Positions 1 through 8,172 of a stretch of DNA of 17,738 nt are shown here, one piece after another (the first letter of the stretch is position 1; every line of letters begins with the position of its first letter). The position numbers and the translations under genes were made by a program. Source of the stretch: JAUMXJ01 sp041781135 (GTDB lineage: Bacteria > Bacillota > Clostridia > Peptostreptococcales > Acidaminobacteraceae); contig JBHAZV010000030.1 in the NCBI GenBank assembly GCA_041781135.1, positions 1-17,738 on the forward strand, written 5' to 3'. The notes below the pieces were generated by a model. It was not told where the DNA came from and did not search any database. It worked only from the letters and a program-made list of their open reading frames with translations.

Positions 1-498
1 AATTACAGCTACATCGGTCGTGCCGCCGCCTATATCTATTATCATTGAGCCGCTCGGTTTCGAAATATCTATATTAGCACCGATGGCAGCTGCGATCGGC
101 TCCTCTATCAAATAAGTCTTTCCTCCGCCCGCAGCCATTGTCGCATCGAGCACGGCGCGTTTTTCCACCTCTGTGACTCCGCTTGGAACACAGATTATAA
201 TCTTTGGGCCAAAAAGCCTCCTTTGCCCGCAGGTCTTATTTATAAAATATCTAAGCATTCTCTCTGTCACGCTAAAGTCAGAAATAACGCCGTCCTTCAG
301 CGGTCTTATGGCAGTGATATGCCCCGGAGTTCTGCCGAGCATTCTCTGAGCCTCTTTTCCAATTGCGAGCACCTTATCCGTATTGGTATCTATTGCCACC
401 ACGGACGGTTCAGAAAGAACAATGCCCTTTCCCTTGATAAAAACCAGCACTGACGCTGTGCCGAGATCGATCCCTATCTCTCTTCTAAAACTGAACAT
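1..498 (-). CDS. mreB: Rod-shape determining protein MreB/Mbl, N-terminal part (cut by window edge)
   Basis: Bacterial actin homologue. It polymerises on the inner face of the membrane and directs lateral peptidoglycan synthesis. The first 166 codons are visible and still open at base 1. The actin-type ATP-binding phosphate-1 motif IGIDLGTASV is at residues 8-17, the MreB-typical KTYLIEEPIAAAIGA at about 127-141, and the phosphate-2 motif DIGGGTTD at 155-162. The start is ATG, with an AGAGG ribosome binding site 4-5 nt upstream. That site sits on the stop codon of murA, leaving an 8-nt gap, so translation is probably coupled to murA. Which paralogue this is (MreB, Mbl or MreBH) cannot be told from the N-terminus. 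The family call is firm. Confidence 0.95.
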   Translation of the reverse strand, partial: MFSFRREIGIDLGTASVLVFIKGKGIVLSEPSVVAIDTNTDKVLAIGKEAQRMLGRTPGHITAIRPLKDGVISDFSVTERMLRYFINKTCGQRRLFGPKIIICVPSGVTEVEKRAVLDATMAAGGGKTYLIEEPIAAAIGANIDISKPSGSMIIDIGGGTTDVAVI

Positions 499-506
499 AC
501 TACCTC

Positions 507-1943
507 TTACCTGTTTTTATGTTTTGATGATTTTTGATTTTTGTTTTTCTTGGTTTTCTGCGCGTTCGTTTTTATCTTTGCGGAGCTATGCTCCGAATCG
601 CCGTCTACCCTCGCGATTTTCGCTCCGAGCTTCGCCAAATCTTCTTCTATTCTCGGATAACCCCTGTCTATATGATGCACTCCATTGATTGTAGTGGTTC
701 CGTCCGCTATAAGACCAGCCAGGACAAGCGCCGCACCGCATCTGAGATCCGTAGCCGAAACCTCCCTGCCCTGCAGTTTCGGAGTCCCCTTTATAGTTGC
801 TGTATGACCCGAGGTTGTGATATTCGCGCCTAATTTGTTCAGTTCGGGCACGTGCAGAAACCTGTTTTCAAACACTGTTTCGGTGATAATGCTCGTCCCC
901 TCGCAGGATGCCAACAGCGCCATAAAAGGCGCCTGAACATCCGTAGGTATTCCCGGATATGGCAGCGTAGTAAGCACTGTCCCCCTGAGCCTCTCTTTAG
1001 GCGCAGTCACCTTTATGCTGTCATCCGCCTCCTCTATCTCGACGCCCATCTCCCTCAGCTTTGCCGTAACAGACTTAAAATGCGAAGGCATGACATTTTT
1101 AAGTTCTATGGAACCGCCGGTTATCGCTGCAGCAAGCATGTACGTAACAGCAATGATCCTGTCCGGAACAGTTGAATGAACCGCGCCTCCAAATTTCTCG
1201 ACGCCCGTGACTCTTATCGTATCTGTACCCGCACCCATCACCTTGCCGCCGAGCCTGTTTATATAATTTGCGAGATCGGTAATTTCGGGTTCTTTAGCCG
1301 CATTTTGAATTACGGTAGTGCCCTTTGCGGTCGTCGCCGCAAGCATGATATTTTCGGTAGCTCCAACACTTGGAAAGTCAAGATATATATCCGTTCCGAC
1401 CAATCCCTCCTTAGGCCGTTCTATAACTATAAACCCGTTACTTGATTTTATCTGAGCAAGTGTTACGACATCTTCAGTGATGACCTGCCTGCCGTCCTCG
1501 GAATAGCCATAGTATACCTTTGCGCCGAGAGCCGCCAAGCCCTTGATGTGCAGGTCGATCGGACGATTGCCTATCTCGCAGCCCCCCGGCATCGGAAGCT
1601 TTACTTTGCCCAGTTTTGCAAGCAGCGGCCCCAATACGACTACAGAAGCCCTCATCTCCATCATTAATTCGTAAGGAGGCTCTCCGTTCAGCGATATGGC
1701 AGGGGTTGTCTTTATTGTAGATTTCTTCTTATTGTGTTTGATTCCGAGCCCGAGATAGCTAAGCAGCTTAACCATCGCCGTGACGTCAAGAAGATCCGGA
1801 ACGTTCTCTATCGTGCAGTTTTCCTCTGCAAGTATCGAAGCCGCCATAAGCTTCAGAACCGAATTCTTGGCTCCGGGTATCGTTATCGAGCCTGTCAGCG
1901 GCTCTGACTTACTTACAAGAATTTTTGTCAACTCAGCCTCCAT
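507..1943 (-). CDS. murA: UDP-N-acetylglucosamine 1-carboxyvinyltransferase MurA
   Basis: Cytoplasmic enzyme for the first committed step of peptidoglycan synthesis, transferring enolpyruvate from PEP to UDP-GlcNAc. Numbered from the ATG at 1943, it shows the substrate-binding GAKN (Lys26, equal to E. coli Lys22), the loop MPGGCEIGNRP with catalytic Cys122 (the fosfomycin target, equal to Cys115), GIPTDVQAPF with Asp335, and the C-terminal HIDRGYPRIEE. The true start may be TTG at 1931, five codons in. GGAGG lies exactly 5 nt before that TTG while the ATG has no ribosome binding site, and starting there makes the GAKN lysine residue 22 as in E. coli. The C-terminus carries an unusual tail of about 30 residues rich in Lys, Asn and Ser. 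It lies in a tight cluster between the sortase gene (24-nt gap) and mreB (8-nt gap). Confidence 0.96.
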   Translation of the reverse strand: MEAELTKILVSKSEPLTGSITIPGAKNSVLKLMAASILAEENCTIENVPDLLDVTAMVKLLSYLGLGIKHNKKKSTIKTTPAISLNGEPPYELMMEMRASVVVLGPLLAKLGKVKLPMPGGCEIGNRPIDLHIKGLAALGAKVYYGYSEDGRQVITEDVVTLAQIKSSNGFIVIERPKEGLVGTDIYLDFPSVGATENIMLAATTAKGTTVIQNAAKEPEITDLANYINRLGGKVMGAGTDTIRVTGVEKFGGAVHSTVPDRIIAVTYMLAAAITGGSIELKNVMPSHFKSVTAKLREMGVEIEEADDSIKVTAPKERLRGTVLTTLPYPGIPTDVQAPFMALLASCEGTSIITETVFENRFLHVPELNKLGANITTSGHTATIKGTPKLQGREVSATDLRCGAALVLAGLIADGTTTINGVHHIDRGYPRIEEDLAKLGAKIARVDGDSEHSSAKIKTNAQKTKKNKNQKSSKHKNR

Positions 1944-1967
1944 TTTGCTGTAAAATAATCACGTTTG

Positions 1968-2711
1968 TTAACTTGGCTTTTGCAATGCGTGTATTATCAG
2001 CCTAAAGTGATCCGTACCCGGCGGGTCGCAGGTTATCAGGGTAAGTACCTTTTCCGTACGGCTTCTGTTCAATACTTCGTTCTGGTGCGGCTCAACGACC
2101 TTGGTCTCATAAACGGTATATTCATAGGTCGCGCCGCCATGCTTGATAATAATTATATCGCCGTTTGTCAGTTCGTTGAGCCTATTGAAAAAATATGTCT
2201 TGGATCTGCCTCTGTGTGCAGCGATGCCGCAGTTGCCTACCTCGCCTATATTTGATGTGCCCGCAACATGGATCGCGCCGAAATCCATTGCATAATTTGT
2301 CGAATTTCCCAGTATTGGCATGTACACATCTATCTTAGGTATCTCTATTGTTCCTATTACATAAAGCTCTTCTGAATAAGTCGTTGCAGTAGTTCCCTCG
2401 GTAGTAGACTGCGTTTCGGAAATATCTTCGACATTTGGGTCTGTGCTGCTGCCGCTCGCAGATAAGGTGCTCGGCGCTACCACATCTCCGGCGTCGGACA
2501 TATTCTCGAAAAACGAACTCGGCTGTTCTCCGGCGTCTATATCGAGCGCAAACTGATTTTCATATGCCTGTATCAGTTTATTTCGGTAGTACTGCATCCT
2601 GATATAATCCGCGATGGGAAAGATCGCTACGCCGATTCCGACAAGTATCAGCAGAGTCGAAATCAGTCTCAACGTTTTTTTTCTGTCTTTCAGAAATTCC
2701 TTGAAGCCCAT
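1968..2711 (-). CDS. Sortase (class D/E-like), membrane-anchored transpeptidase
   Basis: Cysteine transpeptidase outside the membrane that joins sorting-signal proteins to the cell wall or to each other. A short basic N-terminus is followed by one membrane segment (about residues 14-33), a Ser/Thr/acid-rich linker (about 58-115) and the sortase beta-barrel (about 118-247). The catalytic triad is visible: His166 in CGIAAHRG, Cys228 in LTLITCDPPGT and Arg237 in HFRLII. The length of 247 aa is usual. The GTIEIPKI strand at about 120-127 and the TCDPPGT motif suggest a class D or E type enzyme, but class is an inference. The start is 2 nt past the tmk stop, with AGGATGG inside the end of tmk as the ribosome binding site. 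No LPXTG substrate is encoded in the window, so it may be a housekeeping sortase with targets elsewhere. Confidence 0.92.
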   Translation of the reverse strand: MGFKEFLKDRKKTLRLISTLLILVGIGVAIFPIADYIRMQYYRNKLIQAYENQFALDIDAGEQPSSFFENMSDAGDVVAPSTLSASGSSTDPNVEDISETQSTTEGTTATTYSEELYVIGTIEIPKIDVYMPILGNSTNYAMDFGAIHVAGTSNIGEVGNCGIAAHRGRSKTYFFNRLNELTNGDIIIIKHGGATYEYTVYETKVVEPHQNEVLNRSRTEKVLTLITCDPPGTDHFRLIIHALQKPS

Positions 2712-2713
2712 CG

Positions 2714-3361
2714 CTAACCCATCCTGGCATGCGAAGCCACAAAAATCCTAAGAACTTCCTCAACCTGTTCCACGACGTCGGCCAAATCCGCCGATGCGTC
2801 GACAACCCTTATACGTTCTCTGTTTTCAGGGGCTGCCGCTATTTTCAGATAGCCGTTCCTGACCCTCTCATGAAATTCCTTTGGTTCTCTGTCCAGTTTG
2901 TTTATCTCGCGTTCGGAATCCGCCGAAATCCTGTTTAACGCAACATCGGCATCCACGTCCAACAGAATGGTGAGATCCGGCCTGTACCCCTGTACCGCAA
3001 AATCGTTTATCATTTCGACCTCGCGCGCACCTATTTTCCTGCCGTATCCCTGATATGCTATTGAAGAATCGATAAACCTGTCCAGAACAACCACCCTGCC
3101 CTGCTCAAGCGCCGGAACAAGTTTTTCAACATAATGCTGGCGTCTTGCGGCCGCAAAAAGCAGCGCCTCCGTCCTCGCATCCATTTCACTGTAATCAAAC
3201 GACAAAAGCAAGGAGCGTATCTGCTCTGATATGCCGACTCCGCCAGGCTCTCTGCTCATAAGCACAGTCACCCCTCTGCCTGCAAAAAATCTCTCAATTG
3301 CGCTGATTACCGTGCTCTTCCCCGATCCGTCCGGACCTTCAATAGAAATCAAGTATCCCAT
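2714..3361 (-). CDS. tmk: Thymidylate kinase (dTMP kinase)
   Basis: Phosphorylates dTMP to dTDP with ATP, an essential cytoplasmic step of dTTP supply. At 215 aa it has the usual family length. Visible are the P-loop GPDGSGKST (residues 9-17), the TMPK signature SREPGG (about 36-41), DRFIDSSIAYQG (94-105) containing the DRx motif, and a LID region at about 144-165. It is the first gene of a cluster tmk-sortase-murA-mreB on the minus strand. The ATG has no ribosome binding site. A good extended -10 element ends only 6 nt before it, so the mRNA may be leaderless. It lies 141 nt downstream of uvrC, with no obvious terminator between them, so readthrough from the uvr operon is possible. Confidence 0.96.
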   Translation of the reverse strand: MGYLISIEGPDGSGKSTVISAIERFFAGRGVTVLMSREPGGVGISEQIRSLLLSFDYSEMDARTEALLFAAARRQHYVEKLVPALEQGRVVVLDRFIDSSIAYQGYGRKIGAREVEMINDFAVQGYRPDLTILLDVDADVALNRISADSEREINKLDREPKEFHERVRNGYLKIAAAPENRERIRVVDASADLADVVEQVEEVLRIFVASHARMG

Positions 3362-3367
3362 GAGAAT

Positions 3368-3376
3368 ATTTTATCA
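3368..3376 (-). promoter_or_regulatory. Candidate extended -10 promoter of tmk (leaderless)
   Basis: On the minus strand TGA-TAAAAT sits in the context TGTGATAAAATA, matching the Gram-positive TRTGn extended -10 (-16) element. No good -35 is present at 17 nt. The hexamer ends 6 nt before the tmk ATG, so transcription would begin at about the A of ATG. The -10 overlaps a 13-bp palindrome, ATCAC-N3-GTGAT at 3373-3385, which could be an operator. The same 12-base core occurs in the uvrB promoter. Assigned by eye only. Confidence 0.45.
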
Positions 3377-3502
3377 CATGGTGATGTTAAAAGCATTAAT
3401 TTAATCTACTATATGCAAAATATATTTTGTACTTTGCTCTAATTCCGATTATTCGTCTAATTCAAGGCACAACCGGCCCTCGTCCGACAAAATCGCAAAT
3501 CG

Positions 3503-5338
3503 CTACAATCCTCGCTTGACATCGAAATATTCGCGTATATTTTCCGCCACAGCGCGCGTTATACCGCTGCATTTCATAAGCTCCTCAACGCTCGCAAGAG
3601 CTATCGCATCGACTGCCTTAAAATGCTTGAGCAGCGCAATCTTACGCTTTTCTCCGATTCCGGTAATGGCATCTAATTCAGAGCGCAGCATCTCCTTAGA
3701 GCGCAAGGATTTATGGTACTCTATGGCAAATCTGTGTACTTCTTCCTGTATAGAGTACACCAGCCGGAAAGCCCGTCTTTTCTCTTTCAGACCGAGCGCC
3801 TCGCCGTTAAAAATCAAATCCTCTGTCTTGTGAAAATCATCCTTGACCATCCCGGCGACCGGTATATGCAAGCCAAGAGCGTCAAGCACCTTTTGAGCCG
3901 CATTCACATGCCCCTTTCCGCCGTCAATAAGGATTAGATCAGGCGTGGGAAGACCCTGGTTTTGTTTGCTGTATCTGCGGTAAACAACCTCCTGCATTGA
4001 GCTGTAGTCATCCGGACCGTCTACTGTTTTTATCCTGAACCTGCGATAGTCGGTTTTTTTCTTTTTTGCATTTTCAAATGCCACCATTGAGCCGACCGAA
4101 TGAACCCCAGAAGTGTTTGAAATATCGAATGCTTCTATCCTGCGAATTCTAAGATTCTCTCCGATTCCGAGCAATTCCCGCAATTCAGCCTCTATCTTTT
4201 CCGCGTCCTCCTGTTCACGGTCTATCCTGTTTTGGAAACGCGCCAAGTACTCAACAGAATTTTGCCTCACTAAATCCACTAATTTTTTCTTGTCGCCGAT
4301 TCGCGGGATGCCTATGACAACTTTAAACCCAGCTATTTCGCCGAACCACTGCTCAAACGCCGCCGTACCTTCGATATCTTCGCCGATATATATTTCGGGC
4401 GGGATATTTTCCGGACCGGTATAGTACTGCTTAATAAAAGATTCGAGCAATTCTCTTTCAGAAAGTCCTTTTGTACCCTTAAAACTGAAGGTTTCGCGCC
4501 CTATCAGGCTACCATCCCTGTACTGGAAAACCATCGCACAGGCTTTATCGCCATCCACCGCACCAGCTACATAATCCTGATTTTTGCCCCCCGTCTGAAG
4601 CACCCGCTGCTTTATGCTTAGCCCGTTAAAGGCAGCCACGATATCGCGAAGCTCCGCCGCACGTTCAAAATTAAGCTTTTCCGCGTTTTCCAGCATTTCG
4701 CGCTCAAGTCCTCGCACGACTGCGGCAGGACGGTTTTTCAAGATATCTACGGCAGAATCAATAGAAGTTCTATATTCGTCTCTGCCAATGTATCCCGAGC
4801 AGGGTGCGCTGCACCTCCCTATAAAATAATTAAGGCACGGCCGCGGGCTCCGCCCGTCTATTTTTTTTGAGCACTCGCGAAGCCTGTATGTCGTTTGAAG
4901 ATACTGCACCAATTTGTCTACAGCGTCCTTGACCGTATACGGGCCAAATGCAAATGCGCCCGGGAAAGCTGCAATATTCCTTGTAACAAGTATCCTCGGA
5001 AAATCCTCATCCGTGACCACAATATAGGGATAGAATTTATCGTCTTTGAGCAATATGTTAAATCTCGGCTGATATCGCTTTATAAGATTAGCTTCCAGAA
5101 CCAGCGCCTCTTTTTCATTGCTCGCAATTATATAATCAAAATCGCGAATAGAAACTATCAGTGTTTGAGTCTTGAGGTCATGCGAATCAAAGCCTCTGAA
5201 ATAAGACCGCACTCTGTTTTTCAGATTCTTCGCCTTGCCGACATATATTATTTCGCCCTCATCATCTCTCATCATATAGACGCCGGGCAAATCGGGCAAT
5301 TGCGCTAACTGTTCCTCGATTATATTGCTGAACTTCAC
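3503..5338 (-). CDS. uvrC: UvrABC excinuclease subunit C
   Basis: Nuclease subunit that cuts both sides of a lesion after loading by UvrA and UvrB. The 611 residues show the GIY-YIG domain (LPGVYMM at 17-23, IIYVGKAKNLKNRV at 30-43), four cysteines C156, C168, C176 and C180 in the spacing known for the iron-sulfur cluster of UvrC, the UVR helix pair that binds UvrB (about 205-240), the RNase H-like endonuclease domain (EAFDISNTSG at 402-411, LILIDGGKGH at 468-477) and a C-terminal double helix-hairpin-helix (about 554-605). The start is GTG. It overlaps the uvrA stop as GTGA (4 nt), indicating translational coupling. This is the last gene of uvrB-uvrA-uvrC. Confidence 0.97.
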   Translation of the reverse strand: MKFSNIIEEQLAQLPDLPGVYMMRDDEGEIIYVGKAKNLKNRVRSYFRGFDSHDLKTQTLIVSIRDFDYIIASNEKEALVLEANLIKRYQPRFNILLKDDKFYPYIVVTDEDFPRILVTRNIAAFPGAFAFGPYTVKDAVDKLVQYLQTTYRLRECSKKIDGRSPRPCLNYFIGRCSAPCSGYIGRDEYRTSIDSAVDILKNRPAAVVRGLEREMLENAEKLNFERAAELRDIVAAFNGLSIKQRVLQTGGKNQDYVAGAVDGDKACAMVFQYRDGSLIGRETFSFKGTKGLSERELLESFIKQYYTGPENIPPEIYIGEDIEGTAAFEQWFGEIAGFKVVIGIPRIGDKKKLVDLVRQNSVEYLARFQNRIDREQEDAEKIEAELRELLGIGENLRIRRIEAFDISNTSGVHSVGSMVAFENAKKKKTDYRRFRIKTVDGPDDYSSMQEVVYRRYSKQNQGLPTPDLILIDGGKGHVNAAQKVLDALGLHIPVAGMVKDDFHKTEDLIFNGEALGLKEKRRAFRLVYSIQEEVHRFAIEYHKSLRSKEMLRSELDAITGIGEKRKIALLKHFKAVDAIALASVEELMKCSGITRAVAENIREYFDVKRGL

Positions 5339-8166
5339 TTTTTACTTAGCATCTTTTTGAGAAACTGTCCCGTATAAGATTTTTTGTTTTTTGCGACCTG
5401 TTCCGGAGTTCCGACAGCAACGACAGTACCGCCGTTTTCACCTCCGTCCGGACCGAGGTCTATAATATGATCCGCGCACTTTATGACGTCGAGATTATGT
5501 TCGATCACCACCACGCTGTTTCCTCCATCGACAAGTCTCTGCAGCACCTCTATAAGCTTTTCGACATCGGCTGTGTGAAGCCCTGTAGTAGGTTCGTCGA
5601 GCAGGTAAAGAGTTCTACCCGTGCTTGCCCTGCTGAGCTCCGCAGACAGCTTCATTCGCTGCGCCTCGCCGCCGGAGAGCTGGGTAGACGGCTGACCGAG
5701 CCTGATGTATCCAAGCCCGACATCCTGAATGGTCTGCAGCTTTTTCTTTATCTTAGGTATGCTGTCAAAAAATTCCAGCGCCTCATCAACTGTCATCCTG
5801 AGCACCTCATCGACATTTTTACCCTTGTACCTGCATTCAAGAGTCTCGCGATTATAACGCTTTCCGCCGCACACATCGCAATCGACATATACATCAGGCA
5901 GAAAGTGCATCTCGATCTTTATCTGTCCGTCGCCCTTGCAATGCTCGCACCTTCCTCCGGCAACATTAAAGCTGAACCTTCCCTTTTTGAAACCCTGCTG
6001 CTTTGCATCGCGCGTTTCGGCAAACAGATCGCGAATCATGTCGAAAACACCCGTGTATGTCGCGGGATTAGAACGCGGCGTTCTGCCAATCGGCGACTGA
6101 TCTATCTCGATTATTTTGTCAATATGCTCAAACCCGGTGATCCCCTCCGATTTACCCGGACGCAGCTTCGAACCGTTAATATGCACCATTGCCTCTTTGT
6201 ACAATATCTCGTTGACAAGAGTCGATTTGCCGGATCCGGAAACTCCTGTGACCGCTGTAAACAGACCTACCGGTATTCGCACATCGATATTTTTAAGATT
6301 GTTCTGAGCCGCGCCGTGTATTTCGATAAACCTGTCATCTTCAACGGTTCTGCGCCTGCCCGGCAAAGCTATCCTGCGCTCGCCGGATAAAAACTGCCCT
6401 GTTATGGATTTCGGCTCTGCACAAACTTCATCAAGAGTTCCTGCAACCACAAGCTCCCCGCCGTGCTCGCCGGCTCCGGGACCGAGATCGACTATGTAAT
6501 CCGCCTGTCTTATGGTATCCTCGTCATGCTCGACCACTATCAGGGTGTTGCCGATGTCAGAAAGTTCCCTAAGCGCGTCTATCAGTTTTTGATTGTCCTT
6601 CTGATGCAGACCGATGCTTGGTTCATCAAGTATGTACATTACGCCCACAAGCTTTGACCCAATTTGGGTTGCGAGCCTGATCCTCTGCGCCTCACCTCCC
6701 GAAAGGCTGCCGGAAGAGCGCGCCAGCGTCAGATAATCAAGCCCTACGTTCTTGAGAAATGTAAGCCTTGACACAAGTTCTCGCACAATCTGCTCCGTGA
6801 TAAACTGACGCGAATCATCATATTTCAAATTTTCAAAAAACTCTATAATCTGTACCACCGACATCTTCGCGATCTCGTAGATATTTTTGCCGCCTACAGT
6901 AACGGCGAGCACCTCATCCTTGAGTCGCGCGCCCTTACACGAAGGACATTCGTTAACACTCATAAAGGTTTCAAAATAAGTGCGCATGGCATCCGAAAAG
7001 CTCTCCTTGTGCCTTCGCTCAATATTGGGTATAAGACCTTCAAATGTGCGGTTTACATCCCTGTAACCACTGAATCTGCTCTCAAAGCTAAATGATATTT
7101 TCTGTTCGCCGGTTCCGTATAGTATCATCTGCTTTGCCTTTTCCGGAAGATCCTTATAAGGAGTGTTGGGAGAAGCCCCGCAGTGTTTGAGTATTCCGTG
7201 TATAATTCCGCTGTAATATGTGTCGTCGCTGTTTTTATTGAGCACTGCAAGCGCGCACTGCGATATGCTGAGATTTTCATCGGGAACTATAAGTTTTTCA
7301 TCTACATAACTGTATTCTCCCAGGCCATCGCAATCCGGACACGCTCCAAACGGCGCGTTAAAAGAAAACATCCTCGGCTCCATCTCAGAAATACCCTGTC
7401 CGTGTTCAGGACAAGCAAAACTTGTATTAAACAGGATTTCCTCATCCGTACTCAAAATATGGGCTATAACAAGCGAACCTGTAAGCTTGAGCGCCGCCTC
7501 GACCGAGCCCGCAATCCGCCCGCGAACTTCGTCGCTTAGCACGATTCTGTCCACCACTATCTCTATATTGTGCTTCTTGTTTTTATCGAGCTCCGCCGCA
7601 TCGCTGATTTCCAGGATTTCGCCGTCTATTCTGCATCTGACATAACCCTGTTTCGCGTAATCCGCAAGCTGCTTCGCATATGTTCCCTTGCGCCCTCTTA
7701 CTACCGGGGCTAAAATCTGCATTTTTGTGCCATCGGGATATTCCATTACCTTATCTACAATCTGATCGACACTCATCGGAGAAATTTCCACGCCGCATAC
7801 CGGGCAATGCGGAATTCCGGTGCGCGCAAAAAGCAACCTGAGGTAATCATATATCTCTGTAACGGTACCGACAGTCGATCTCGGATTTTTGGCCGTGGTC
7901 TTCTGATCTATCGAAATTGCAGGCGAAAGCCCTTCGATGCTTTCTACGTCCGGCTTTTCCATCTGTCCTAAAAACTGCCTTGCATAGGAAGTCAGGCTTT
8001 CGACGTACCTCCGCTGCCCCTCGGCGTAAATAGTATCAAACGCCAAGGACGATTTTCCCGAACCGCTCAAACCGGTAAAAACCACAAATTTATTGCGCGG
8101 TATCTCAAGATCCACACCTTTGAGATTGTGCTCCCGCGCGCCCTTTATCCGCAAAAAATCCTTCAT
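5335..8166 (-). CDS. uvrA: UvrABC excinuclease subunit A
   Basis: Damage-recognising ABC ATPase of nucleotide excision repair; the dimer scans DNA and loads UvrB. The length of 943 aa is typical. The N-terminal half has Walker A GLSGSGKSS (residues 32-40), a zinc module built from CPEHG (about 252) and CPDC (276-279), and the signature SLSGGEAQRIRLA. The C-terminal half has Walker A GVSGSGKST, the second zinc module CEHC...CDVC, the signature QLSGGEAQRMKLS and the Walker B YLLDEPTTGLH. It starts with ATG 6 nt after the uvrB stop and its stop overlaps the uvrC start, so all three subunits come from one message. No key motif is missing. Confidence 0.98.
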   Translation of the reverse strand: MKDFLRIKGAREHNLKGVDLEIPRNKFVVFTGLSGSGKSSLAFDTIYAEGQRRYVESLTSYARQFLGQMEKPDVESIEGLSPAISIDQKTTAKNPRSTVGTVTEIYDYLRLLFARTGIPHCPVCGVEISPMSVDQIVDKVMEYPDGTKMQILAPVVRGRKGTYAKQLADYAKQGYVRCRIDGEILEISDAAELDKNKKHNIEIVVDRIVLSDEVRGRIAGSVEAALKLTGSLVIAHILSTDEEILFNTSFACPEHGQGISEMEPRMFSFNAPFGACPDCDGLGEYSYVDEKLIVPDENLSISQCALAVLNKNSDDTYYSGIIHGILKHCGASPNTPYKDLPEKAKQMILYGTGEQKISFSFESRFSGYRDVNRTFEGLIPNIERRHKESFSDAMRTYFETFMSVNECPSCKGARLKDEVLAVTVGGKNIYEIAKMSVVQIIEFFENLKYDDSRQFITEQIVRELVSRLTFLKNVGLDYLTLARSSGSLSGGEAQRIRLATQIGSKLVGVMYILDEPSIGLHQKDNQKLIDALRELSDIGNTLIVVEHDEDTIRQADYIVDLGPGAGEHGGELVVAGTLDEVCAEPKSITGQFLSGERRIALPGRRRTVEDDRFIEIHGAAQNNLKNIDVRIPVGLFTAVTGVSGSGKSTLVNEILYKEAMVHINGSKLRPGKSEGITGFEHIDKIIEIDQSPIGRTPRSNPATYTGVFDMIRDLFAETRDAKQQGFKKGRFSFNVAGGRCEHCKGDGQIKIEMHFLPDVYVDCDVCGGKRYNRETLECRYKGKNVDEVLRMTVDEALEFFDSIPKIKKKLQTIQDVGLGYIRLGQPSTQLSGGEAQRMKLSAELSRASTGRTLYLLDEPTTGLHTADVEKLIEVLQRLVDGGNSVVVIEHNLDVIKCADHIIDLGPDGGENGGTVVAVGTPEQVAKNKKSYTGQFLKKMLSKK

Positions 8167-8172
8167 TTTCTA

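Noticed and set aside
3362..3502. Terminator between uvrC and tmk
   Set aside because: Only a weak five-pair stem with a mismatch and no T tract.
5467..6390. Long plus-strand open frame of 307 codons inside uvrA
   Set aside because: Antisense shadow of a firmly identified gene; no domain, ribosome binding site or coding character of its own.
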